Below are positions 31,017-38,711 of a stretch of DNA of 64,000 bases, one piece after another (within the stretch, counting starts at the first letter, position 1; each line of letters begins with the position of its first letter). A model generated the notes under the pieces. The model ran no database searches, was not told the origin of the DNA, and saw only the letters and a program-made list of their open reading frames with translations. A program made the translations under genes and the position numbers. Origin of the DNA: Lysinibacillus xylanilyticus (GTDB lineage Bacteria; Bacillota; Bacilli; Bacillales_A; Planococcaceae); the NCBI RefSeq assembly GCF_001183605.1, contig NZ_LFXJ01000010.1, forward strand, positions 310,001-374,000. The letters run 5' to 3'.

Positions 31017-31379
31017 ATGGATTTCTTAACTAGCCAAACGCATTTGCATATTACTACTTGGGTAATTGCAATCGTAATCTTTTTAATTGCAGCATTGGGC
31101 AAGCAGTCAAAAGGCTTACATATGACTTTACGTTTATTCTACATTTTAATTATCATTACTGGTGGGGCACTATTCTTCCAGTATCAAACTAATGATCCAA
31201 TGCTTTATGGCATGAAATTCTTAGGCGGTATTTTAGTCATTGGTATGATGGAAATGGTATTAGTTCGTCAAAAGAAAAATAAACCAACCGGCCTGTTTTG
31301 GATTTTATTCGCAGTATTCTTATTCATTACATTATTCTTAGGCTTCAAACTGCCAATAGGACTAGATTTCTTGGCATAA
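31017..31379 (+). CDS. yisL: YisL family (DUF1516) membrane protein
   Basis: 120 residues with four membrane spans and short loops. The start MDFLTSQTHLHITTWVIAI and the next spans fit YisL of B. subtilis (118 residues), which also follows yisK. Function unknown. RBS GAGGTGGG. A terminator starts 9 bases after the stop. The spacer to yisK carries an R2 repeat. Confidence 0.87.
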   Translation: MDFLTSQTHLHITTWVIAIVIFLIAALGKQSKGLHMTLRLFYILIIITGGALFFQYQTNDPMLYGMKFLGGILVIGMMEMVLVRQKKNKPTGLFWILFAVFLFITLFLGFKLPIGLDFLA

Positions 31380-31387
31380 TTATTTAG

Positions 31388-31427
31388 AAAAGTCGTGAAG
31401 ATTTCGCTTCACGGCTTTTATTTTTTG
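31388..31427 (+). terminator. Terminator of yisL
   Basis: AAAAGTCGTGAAG (31388-31400) pairs with CTTCACGGCTTTT (31407-31419), followed by ATTTTTT. Confidence 0.9.
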
Positions 31428-31440
31428 GGGGAAGGTAAAT

Positions 31441-31575
31441 CGCTCAGGTAGCTGGAAAAATTGCTCAGGTAAGCTGGAGAAGTGATCAGGTAGGTCCGAA
31501 AACTGCTCAGGTAAGCCGGAGAAATAATCGGGTAGGACAGAAAACTGCTCAGGTAAGTTGAAGAATCGCTCGGCG
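31441..31575. repeat. 21-bp-period tandem array 4 (7 units)
   Basis: Units start at 31441, 31462, 31483, 31504, 31525, 31546 and 31567, all steps exactly 21. TGCTCAGGTAAG and TGATCAGGTAGG versions alternate. The core is the same as in array 3, more than 10 kb away. The rest of the spacer to 31731 shows a TTGACA at 31613 without a convincing -10. Confidence 0.88.
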
Positions 31576-31731
31576 CCCCCTCCCAAGCCGCCGAATAAAT
31601 TTATAGGTGAAGTTGACACCTTTTTGCCGTAATTAATTTTGCATTTTCGGAAAATATTTTGAAATGATAGCGACGTGACTATTTTATTTGGTAAAATGAC
31701 GATGGATTGGTTTGAAAGAGAGGGAAAAAAA

Positions 31732-33198
31732 GTGAAATTCAAGAAGTGGATAAGTGCGACAGCTGCATCGCTTTTACTAGCAACTTCATTAGTTAGTGCT
31801 ACACCAGTTGCACATGCTGATGAAGCGTCGGCAAGAACGATTGCAGAAGAAAGCATCTATGATTTACTCGTTGACCGTTTCTTTAATGGTTCGGGCACTA
31901 ACGATTTTGATACAAATACGCAAGACCCTACTAAGTTTGCAGGAGGCGATTTTGCAGGTTTACAGGATAAACTAAAATTTATCGGAGAGATGGGCTTTAC
32001 AATAGCTTCTATTGGTCCGATTTTTGCCACTGAGAAATATGATGGATCGATGCCGACGAGCTACTCAACAATTGAACGTCATTTTGGTACAGCTGAGGAG
32101 TTTCACAGTGTCATTGAGACCTATAAAGCAAAAAATGTATCGATCATGGTTGATTTTCCACTAAATAATGTAAGTCCGAATCATGAGTGGGCAAAGGATC
32201 CAGCGAAAAAGGACTGGATTGCTTCAACGAATAATGGACAAGTACAGTGGGACTTAACAAACAAAGATGTACAAGAAGCACTTATTAAATCAGCAACAGA
32301 TTTTGTTTCTACATATGATGTTGGTGGGATGCGTTTAACAAATATTGCTGGTGTCGATAAAGGATTTATCAATGAAATGATTAAAGCATTAAAGGATTCG
32401 AAAAAATCGCTCTATGTGATTTCTAATGAAGAAAGTGATGCAAACTTTGATGCAAGCATTTCACCGGCTACGGCTGATATTTACCGTAATATATTTAAAA
32501 ATGTTGATATGGATTCTTCTAAGTTGATGGAACCTCTTACAGGTGAAAAGCCAACTCAAATTATGGTGGATTCGCTAGAAACACGTCGTTTTACATTTGA
32601 TTCTGCAGCTGAAAATATGTTCCCACCGACGCGTTTGAAAATGGCGATGGGTGCTTTATTTATGATGCCAGGGGTTCCAGTTGTGCAATATGGTACAGAA
32701 ATTGCAATGAACGGGGAAACAAAGCCAGATACGCACCAAATTTTCAACTTTAAAACAGACGATGAGTTAATCGAATATATTAAAAATGTTCAATCTTTAC
32801 GTAATAAATCTGAGACATTACGCGACGGTGATTTTGAAGTTATTACAAATGAAAATGGCCTACTTGTATTTACACGAACATCTGATAAAGAGAAATGGGT
32901 CATCATGGTTAACAACACTAGTAAAACACAACGCGTTGATTTAACACCTGCTCAACTTGGAGAAGGTAAAATGCTAAATGGTATTTTACACGAAGAAAAA
33001 GTTCGTATTAATGAAAAAGACGTGTATCCGGTTATTTTAGATCGTGAAATGGTAGAGATTTATCAAGTTAGAGATGATGAAGGATTAAATGTACCTTATA
33101 TGGTAGCACTAGGATTAGTATGGGTTATATTCATAGGATTTGTAGTAGTTATTATTAGACGAGGTAAAGTACGACGTAAGGAGCAAGATGTTCAATAA
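31732..33198 (+). CDS. Membrane-anchored GH13 amylase-like protein with degenerate active site
   Basis: 488 residues from GTG 31732 (AGAGAGGG upstream; the frame is open further 5' but without a ribosome site). A signal peptide ends at AHA (about 28) and a GH13 alpha-amylase fold follows (SIYDLLVDRFFNGS...). A C-terminal membrane span (about 455-475) with a basic tail completes it. Compared with family signatures, region I reads DFPLNNVS (His of NH is Asn146), region II reads GGMRLTN (nucleophile Asp is Thr203), and region IV reads VDSLETRRF (expected NHD is SLE). Glu233 may remain. I infer no ordinary glycosidase activity; it may bind glycans. It stands alone with its own terminator. Confidence 0.85.
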   Translation: MKFKKWISATAASLLLATSLVSATPVAHADEASARTIAEESIYDLLVDRFFNGSGTNDFDTNTQDPTKFAGGDFAGLQDKLKFIGEMGFTIASIGPIFATEKYDGSMPTSYSTIERHFGTAEEFHSVIETYKAKNVSIMVDFPLNNVSPNHEWAKDPAKKDWIASTNNGQVQWDLTNKDVQEALIKSATDFVSTYDVGGMRLTNIAGVDKGFINEMIKALKDSKKSLYVISNEESDANFDASISPATADIYRNIFKNVDMDSSKLMEPLTGEKPTQIMVDSLETRRFTFDSAAENMFPPTRLKMAMGALFMMPGVPVVQYGTEIAMNGETKPDTHQIFNFKTDDELIEYIKNVQSLRNKSETLRDGDFEVITNENGLLVFTRTSDKEKWVIMVNNTSKTQRVDLTPAQLGEGKMLNGILHEEKVRINEKDVYPVILDREMVEIYQVRDDEGLNVPYMVALGLVWVIFIGFVVVIIRRGKVRRKEQDVQ

Positions 33199-33256
33199 TG
33201 AAGAGGGGCTTCATCCCTCATTGATTTTACGGGCAGTTATTGCAAGATAAAATGAT

Positions 33257-33294
33257 AAACCCCCTCAACACTTTTAAGTGCGGAGGGGGTTTTT
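33257..33294. terminator. Bidirectional terminator, amylase-like gene and degV gene
   Basis: AAACCCCCTC (33257-33266) pairs with GAGGGGGTTT, with T and A runs on both sides of a convergent gene pair. Confidence 0.88.
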
Positions 33295-33295
33295 G

Positions 33296-34156
33296 TTAAG
33301 CTTGATAGCTTTTATTTGTAAAGAAGATGGCAATTGTACCTGGTCCTACGTGTGAGCCGATAGCTGAACCGATCATTGTTACTTGAATGGCTTTTGGTGA
33401 AAATTTTTCTTGGATAGAAGCTTTTACTTCGTTGGCAAAGTCCACATCATCACTGTGACTAATACCAATAATTTTCTCTGAAAAATTACCGCCGCGCTCT
33501 TGCATTAAATCTAACATGCGAGAGACAGCTTTTTTGCGTCCGCGAGATTTTTCAATCGGCACAAGCTTACCGTCCTCTACATTTAAAATAGGTTTAATGC
33601 TAAGGAGTCCTCCTAGAAATGCGCTTGCCTTTGATACACGCCCACCTTTAGCAAGGTAATCTAAATCCTCTACTGTAAATAAGTGTTCCATTTGTGGGGT
33701 AAGGGCTGTAATTTTTGCTTCGAGTTCCTCCAATGAGGCACCTGTATTTCGGAGTCGAACGGCCTCTTCGACTACTAGGCCAAAACCTAGCGAAGCACAT
33801 TTAGAATCGATGATAGCTAATTTAAGGGAAGGATATTGCTCCTGAACTTGATTGCGAATCATGACCGCCGTATTATAGGTGCCTGATAGTTCTGATGAAA
33901 AGGTAATATAGATACCTTCCTCTTCATTCTTTGCTAGATTTTCGAAATGCTTGAGAAAAAGCTCTGGTGATACTTGGGATGTTTTTGGGCGAGCACCTTG
34001 ACGAATAGCTTCGTAAATTTCTTTGGAATCAATTGAAATGACATCATCATATTCATTATTGTTCAATTGCACTCGTAGTGGAAGTAGTTCAACATTGTTT
34101 TCTTCATAGTAAGACTTTGGTAAATCGCATCCACTATCAGTAAAAATTTTCATCAT
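33296..34156 (-). CDS. yitS: DegV family fatty-acid-binding protein (YitS-like)
   Basis: 286 residues with a standard DegV fold: MKIFTDSGCDLP opening, TSQVSPELF, then ITFSSELSGTYNTAVM and the C-terminal IGSHVGPGTIAIFF. Family members (FakB) hold a fatty acid for the FakA kinase. In B. subtilis yitS lies just upstream of yitT-yitU-yitV-yitW; here yitT is absent from between yitS and yitU and repeats fill the gap. The yitS label rests on that order, since DegV paralogues are common. Confidence 0.85.
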   Translation of the reverse strand: MMKIFTDSGCDLPKSYYEENNVELLPLRVQLNNNEYDDVISIDSKEIYEAIRQGARPKTSQVSPELFLKHFENLAKNEEEGIYITFSSELSGTYNTAVMIRNQVQEQYPSLKLAIIDSKCASLGFGLVVEEAVRLRNTGASLEELEAKITALTPQMEHLFTVEDLDYLAKGGRVSKASAFLGGLLSIKPILNVEDGKLVPIEKSRGRKKAVSRMLDLMQERGGNFSEKIIGISHSDDVDFANEVKASIQEKFSPKAIQVTMIGSAIGSHVGPGTIAIFFTNKSYQA

Positions 34157-34342
34157 TTGTCCCCCTAATTTAATATTCTATATGAGAAGTTTTCAAATAC
34201 CTATACTACATAACAGGTGAACAAGTGTCGAGCTTTCACTTTCCACTCTATGTTTCTCTAAACTATTTCTAAATGAAATGTTATATAGATATATTATCAT
34301 ATCGAGTTTCAGTATAATTGCAACTCAGGAATACTGATGTAT

Positions 34343-34570
34343 TTTTAACTTACTTCAGCGGGTGTCCAAATATCCGCTGCTGACGCTACGCTTTCGCGCA
34401 AAAAACATCCGTACCTGTCGCTACGCTTTCGGTCAAAAGACATTCGCTGAAAAAGATGAACTCAGTCTAAGAACGCCACGTCCTGTGGAGACGACTGAGT
34501 GACCAACATCTTGCTGGCCTGAAGCCTCCGGACGCACTATGTCGAGGCATAAGTGATCTTTATTCAATAA
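34343..34570 (+). repeat. R2 structured repeat (R2b)
   Basis: Module c is clean: CTCAGTC 34461-34467 with GACTGAG 34493-34499, inner CCACG 34476-34480 with TGTGG 34484-34488 around TCC, then CCAAC ATCTT GCTGG. R3 pieces precede it. The downstream GAATCGG stem with its second module is missing. The copy ends at the TATGTCGAGGCATA hairpin. Confidence 0.7.
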
Positions 34571-34619
34571 GTACCCATTAAATAAAAAATACCCCTGAAT
34601 AGAGTTAAACTGAAAAGAA

Positions 34620-34980
34620 TGAGCTCATCACTATAACGTGTGGTTGATTTCCGTTCCGACTGGGCGCTTTGTTGCTGTCGCTTCGCTTTCGCACAGATAA
34701 AACATTTGTTGCTGTCGCTTCGCTTTCGCACAGAGCAGAGCTTCCTGGGGGCGTCCGATGAGCCGCTTGGGCCAACAGATGTTTTTTGCGCGAAAGCGAA
34801 GTGCTAACGTAGCGACAGCAACAGCAGGATGTTGGTCACGAAGGCGTTATCACAGGACGTGATGGTTTTAGCCTTCGTTCCTCTATTGCTAATCCCATAA
34901 GAGTCGACCAGTCTTCACTCCAATCAACTTTCATAGGTTTTAACAAATGTCATCCAAAACTTTTGGTGATGAGCTAAATA
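34620..34980 (-). repeat. R1 structured repeat, inverted copy (R1b)
   Basis: Reverse complement of the copy at 29225. It reads from GACTCCAATCAAC-like ends through ACGAAGGC/GCCTTCGT (about 34839-34890), R3 units and GGAACGGAAATCAACC. Between R2b and R1b about 50 bases are unique. Confidence 0.72.
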
Positions 34981-34999
34981 ATAGGATATCACTACTTAA

Positions 35000-35809
35000 C
35001 TAGGATAATTTCAAGCGATCGATGAGTATTTTAGCGATTCCATCGTCATTATTGGTTGTGGTAATTTCATTGGCAATATTTTTTAAAGTGGGAATGCCAT
35101 TGCCCATTGCTACACCTATGCCGGCGTAATCAATCATTTCTAAGTCGTTATCTTCATCACCGAATGCAATAATACGCTCGCGTGGGATACCTAAATCTTT
35201 TGCCACATGGGCGATTCCCACTGCTTTATTTAAACCGCGGCGAACAATTTCTATAATGTGAAGTGGCGCTCCCCAACGGCGATGCTCAATGACCTCAGCA
35301 TGAACTTCCTGTAAATGATCACGAATAATCATGGAATTTACTTCATTAGCTTGAATCAGTAAACTAGTTGGGTTATCAAGTAAATGGATATAGAGATCTC
35401 CAAGAGTAATTTTTGGATTCCCCATGTTAAAGATATTTAATATACGTTCATCCTCTGTATGCACGTAAATATCGTCCTTAACCTCTGCAATAATATTTTC
35501 GTATTCATAGCTATTAATGGATTCGACGACATTATGCACTACGCCTAAATCAATAGGAGTATGCATAGTCTGCCAAGCAGCATTTTTTGGGTGGTGGACA
35601 TAAGCACCATTAAAATTCACGATGGGCGTTGTAAGGCCAAGCTCGTGATAATATATATCACTCGCACGATAAGGACGACCTGTAGCAATCATAACTTGAT
35701 GGCCTTGTTCCTTTGCCTGCAATAATGTTTTTTTAGTTTTGGCTGAAATTTGTTGTTGGTCCGTTAATAACGTACCATCTAAGTCTAAAACGATTAAATG
35801 CGGTTTCAT
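35000..35809 (-). CDS. yitU: Cof-type HAD phosphatase (YitU-like)
   Basis: 269 residues. HAD motif I is DLDGT (nucleophile Asp9, acid Asp11), motif II ATGRP, motif III around Lys in GLNKAVGIAHV, and motif IV GDEDNDLEMI. B. subtilis YitU (270 residues) lies before yitV-yitW and can dephosphorylate 5-amino-6-(phosphoribitylamino)uracil in riboflavin synthesis. That substrate is taken from family knowledge and not shown by sequence. It is divergent from yitV. Confidence 0.85.
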   Translation of the reverse strand: MKPHLIVLDLDGTLLTDQQQISAKTKKTLLQAKEQGHQVMIATGRPYRASDIYYHELGLTTPIVNFNGAYVHHPKNAAWQTMHTPIDLGVVHNVVESINSYEYENIIAEVKDDIYVHTEDERILNIFNMGNPKITLGDLYIHLLDNPTSLLIQANEVNSMIIRDHLQEVHAEVIEHRRWGAPLHIIEIVRRGLNKAVGIAHVAKDLGIPRERIIAFGDEDNDLEMIDYAGIGVAMGNGIPTLKNIANEITTTNNDDGIAKILIDRLKLS

Positions 35810-35930
35810 AGCTCATTGCCCCTTTCCTATAATTTGAATAGTATCTCTTTGTAAACCGTTCGTCAAAATTTTGTCACATCGAGAAAAGTTTGCTAACATA
35901 AAGATGAGACAAAAATTGGGAGTGACAAAG

Positions 35931-36695
35931 ATGATTGTTGAGAAAGAATTGTGGGGGAATATTCCTTTATTACATATACATACAGAAAATATGAATGAAA
36001 CAACCCCAGTAGTGATTTTTTTACATGGCTTTATGAGTGCAAAAGAACATAACTTACATTATGCATATCAATTAGTAGGCAGCGGGGTGCGTGTCCTATT
36101 ACCAGATGCAAAATTACATGGCGACCGTAGTGAAGGCCTATCTGAGATGAAAATGAGCTTACATTTTTGGGATATTGTTTTAAATTCTATTCATGAAGTT
36201 GAACAATTATATAATGAATTAAAGAATAAAAAATTATTAGTGAATGATAAAATTGGCGTTGCTGGTACATCGATGGGTGGAATTGTAACATCAGGCTGTT
36301 TAAAGCAGTATGATTGGATCAAAACAGCTGCCGTATGTATGGGCGCACCAGGTTTTCTTAAATTAGCAGAGTATCAATTACAACAATTCGCTAAAAGCGG
36401 TGTGGATTTGCCTATGACCGAAGAAGAAGTACATCAAACGAATGAGCTTCTAGCTAAATACGATGTTAGCATAACACCAGAAAAATTCGCAGGACGACCT
36501 GTGATATTTTGGCATGGGGAATTAGATAAAACTGTACCTTTCAATGAAACGTATGATTTTTATTTAACTTTACGCAAATACTATGAAACAAATCCAGAAG
36601 ACTTAAAATTCTTAGCTAACAAAAGAGCAGGCCATGCTGTATCGCGAGATGGTATGTTAGCAGCAACTGAATGGCTTGCACAGCATTTGGCATAA
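35931..36695 (+). CDS. yitV: Alpha/beta hydrolase (YitV-like esterase)
   Basis: 254 residues from ATG 35931 behind GGGAGTG; the earlier in-frame GTG lacks a ribosome site. The hydrolase fold shows an oxyanion region FLHGFMSAKEH, nucleophile elbow GTSMGG, and acid and base near GELDKTVPF and RAGHAVS. Size matches B. subtilis YitV (255), and the neighbours yitU and yitW are conserved. The substrate is unknown. Confidence 0.88.
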   Translation: MIVEKELWGNIPLLHIHTENMNETTPVVIFLHGFMSAKEHNLHYAYQLVGSGVRVLLPDAKLHGDRSEGLSEMKMSLHFWDIVLNSIHEVEQLYNELKNKKLLVNDKIGVAGTSMGGIVTSGCLKQYDWIKTAAVCMGAPGFLKLAEYQLQQFAKSGVDLPMTEEEVHQTNELLAKYDVSITPEKFAGRPVIFWHGELDKTVPFNETYDFYLTLRKYYETNPEDLKFLANKRAGHAVSRDGMLAATEWLAQHLA

Positions 36696-36748
36696 TAAGA
36701 TGCATCTGCTATGATTAAGTTAACACTGTGACGGAAGGAGAAATACAG

Positions 36749-37057
36749 ATGGATCAAGATATGAAAGACAGCATGTTAGGTGCATTAGAAAATGTAATTG
36801 ACCCTGAGCTTGGTATTGATATCGTCAACTTAGGTTTAGTATATGATGTAGAGTTAGATGAAGAAGGTGCAGCAACTGTTACAATGACATTAACTTCTAT
36901 GGGCTGCCCACTTGGACCTGTTATTGTTGATCAAGTAAATACAGCTTTAGGTGAGCTTCCTGAGGTAAAAAGTACAAATGTCAACATTGTATGGAATCCA
37001 CCTTGGTCAAAAGATAAAATGTCACGCTATGCAAAAATGGCATTAGGTGTACGCTAA
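36749..37057 (+). CDS. yitW: MIP18/PaaD-family Fe-S assembly factor (YitW-like)
   Basis: 102 residues from ATG 36749 (AAGGAG upstream), the exact length of B. subtilis YitW. The DUF59 core includes VIDPELGIDIVNLGLVYDV and the conserved Cys in TSMGCPLG. Family members help load Fe-S clusters (SufT/MIP18 relatives). It follows yitV closely, and a strong terminator ends the unit. An earlier in-frame GTG is unlikely because it has no ribosome site. Confidence 0.92.
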   Translation: MDQDMKDSMLGALENVIDPELGIDIVNLGLVYDVELDEEGAATVTMTLTSMGCPLGPVIVDQVNTALGELPEVKSTNVNIVWNPPWSKDKMSRYAKMALGVR

Positions 37058-37076
37058 GTCCACTTAAAGCACGATA

Positions 37077-37114
37077 AAAAATCCCCGCTTGCAACAGTAA
37101 GCGGGGATTTTTGC
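37077..37114 (+). terminator. Terminator of yitV-yitW
   Basis: AAAAATCCCCGCTT with AAGCGGGGATTTTT around a short loop. Confidence 0.93.
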
Positions 37115-37184
37115 TGTCGAAAAACTACTGTGCCAATGAAATTAAGGTGGCATATAAAAAATATAGCTCTCGGCAAAAAAAGAG

Positions 37185-37320
37185 GGGGTGATTTCCGTTC
37201 TGGCTGGGCGCTTTGTTGCTGACGCTTCGCTTTCGCACAGATAAACATTTGCCGCTGACGCTTCGCTTTCGCGCAGAGCAGAGCTTCCTGGGGGCGTCCG
37301 ATGACTCCAATCAACAACTT
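37185..37320 (-). repeat. R1 structured repeat, internally deleted (R1c)
   Basis: It carries both R1 ends (GATTTCCGTTC and GACTCCAATCAAC), two R3 units and the CCTGGGGGCGTCCGATGA piece. The ACGAAGGC module and its surroundings are missing, so the ends are joined directly. A lone R3 remnant follows at about 37379-37420. Confidence 0.7.
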
Positions 37321-37531
37321 CTCTTAGTATGTATCTTCTGGCATGTTACTTTTAATTTATAGCGATAAAACGAAACTTCAGCAATGTTTTTATGTGCAAA
37401 AGCGGAGCGTCAGCAAGATTAGGTGTACAATAGCATTACTGTTATAAGATTCTTCTGTTTGATTATGGATAAGTTTCCATAGCGTTCACTTTTGAAATAC
37501 AAAAATTTATAAAAGTTCTACACTATCGCTG

Positions 37532-37663
37532 ATTGGAGTGGAAGGCTACTCGACTCCCGTGGGAAAGCGAGACAGGCGAGACCCTGGACGGAGCGCAGCG
37601 GAGGAAGCGGCTCGACGCTCGCCCACAGGAAAGCGAGTAGCCTGGAACGGAAATCCCCCTCAT
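37532..37663 (+). repeat. R4 hairpin repeat, full copy
   Basis: It starts GATTGGAGTGGAAGGCTACT and ends AGTAGCCTGGAACGGAAATC. The outer stem is GGCTACTCG with CGAGTAGCC. Inside are GACAGGCGAGACCCTGG and GGAGCGCAGCGGAGGAAGCG. Repeats of this appearance are widespread in Bacillaceae spacers. It shares its end sequences with R1, so R1 may be an elaborated form. Confidence 0.72.
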
Positions 37664-37704
37664 TTAAATATTATAATATTCACAATGATTTCCTTGACCA
37701 TAAC

Positions 37705-37743
37705 ATGAAATCCCCGCTTATAACGCATAAGCGGGGATTTTGC
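37705..37743 (-). terminator. Terminator of fnr (works on both strands)
   Basis: GAAATCCCCGCTTAT with ATAAGCGGGGATTTTG, just beyond the fnr stop on the minus strand. Confidence 0.88.
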
Positions 37744-37753
37744 GTGTAACGAA

Positions 37754-38440
37754 TTAATCGATACGACATATTTGTAACGGACAATTCTCACAGGAGATTT
37801 CATCCTTTAAAAATTGTAGGTCGTGAATGGTAATATAACCTTTTTCGAAGGATATGATATTGTGCTTTTTTAAGTCATTAAGCATGCGATTAATCATCTC
37901 TCGACTCGTCGCACATAAATTAGCGATTTCTGTATTTGTTAATGGGAGGTCAATATAAATAGTATCATTCTCTAAAGGCTTACCATAAGTATTCGAAAGG
38001 CGAATGAGTGTTGAAAATAAAGCACCCTTTTTACCATTTAAAATCAAATCTCGTAAACGACTTTGATGCTTTAAATTTTCTGTTTGCAACCACTTCATAT
38101 ATTCCACCATTAAATCAGGTTGTTCCACTAGTAAAAGTTCCAATGATTCACGGCTTAGTACATATAAACTAGAGGGTTCTAAAACTTTAGCAGTCATGGA
38201 ATTGTAAGTAAGGTTACAAAATAATGAGCCTTCTCCAATAATACTGTCTGGACCACAAATACGAATGGTTAATTCCTTTCCATTCTCCGTTTCCTGACTA
38301 ATTGAGATAGCTCCTGTTTTTATATAATAAATTTCTTTCGAACGTTCGCCCTCTAAAAAAATTTTACTATCCTTATTCACTTTAATAAAAACACCGTGCT
38401 TTTGAAAAAGATCGTGAAATTTTTCTTGTATATTATTCAT
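37754..38440 (-). CDS. fnr: Fnr-type Crp/Fnr regulator with C-terminal Fe-S cysteines
   Basis: 228 residues from ATG 38440. The ATG at 38449 is only two bases from the GGAG and is less likely. It has an N-terminal cyclic-nucleotide-like beta roll (about 15-120), a dimer helix and a C-terminal helix-turn-helix (LTNTEIANLCATSREMINRM). The last residues carry C-x2-C-x4-C (CENCPLQIC, Cys217/220/225), the pattern that holds the oxygen-sensitive [4Fe-4S] cluster in B. subtilis Fnr. It probably activates anaerobic genes. No such target genes are near. Confidence 0.88.
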   Translation of the reverse strand: MNNIQEKFHDLFQKHGVFIKVNKDSKIFLEGERSKEIYYIKTGAISISQETENGKELTIRICGPDSIIGEGSLFCNLTYNSMTAKVLEPSSLYVLSRESLELLLVEQPDLMVEYMKWLQTENLKHQSRLRDLILNGKKGALFSTLIRLSNTYGKPLENDTIYIDLPLTNTEIANLCATSREMINRMLNDLKKHNIISFEKGYITIHDLQFLKDEISCENCPLQICRID

Positions 38441-38593
38441 TATAACCATATCTCCAACACATCGCTTTCTTTTTGTAAAAATGTCTAATTATTACAAAAG
38501 AATGGTACAATTTTCGATACTAAAACTAAGAAACATAGTTTTATTATAACGTAATTTTCCAGTTATAAGGGAAGGAATTTTAGTGCTAATTCT

Positions 38594-38645
38594 TTGCGAA
38601 GGTTTGTCGTATGTTGTAAAATAAAGTTAGTCAAAGAAGGTCAAA
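38594..38645 (+). promoter_or_regulatory. clpB promoter with CtsR operator
   Basis: TTGCGA (38594-38599), 17 bases, TAAAAT (38617-38622), then AGTCAAAGAAGGTCAAA at 38629-38645. The last is a complete match to the CtsR direct-repeat consensus (RGTCAAA NAN RGTCAAA) and lies over the start of transcription. This predicts heat-shock derepression. Confidence 0.87.
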
Positions 38646-38711
38646 CATTTTTTTTAGAAACAGAATGGCAAACGGGATTCCGCTTAACATTATTGAAAAG
38701 GAGTGCTAAAT

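Noticed and set aside
31675..31731. Longer start of the amylase-like protein
   Set aside because: GTG 31732 has AGAGAGGG and a standard signal peptide directly after it.
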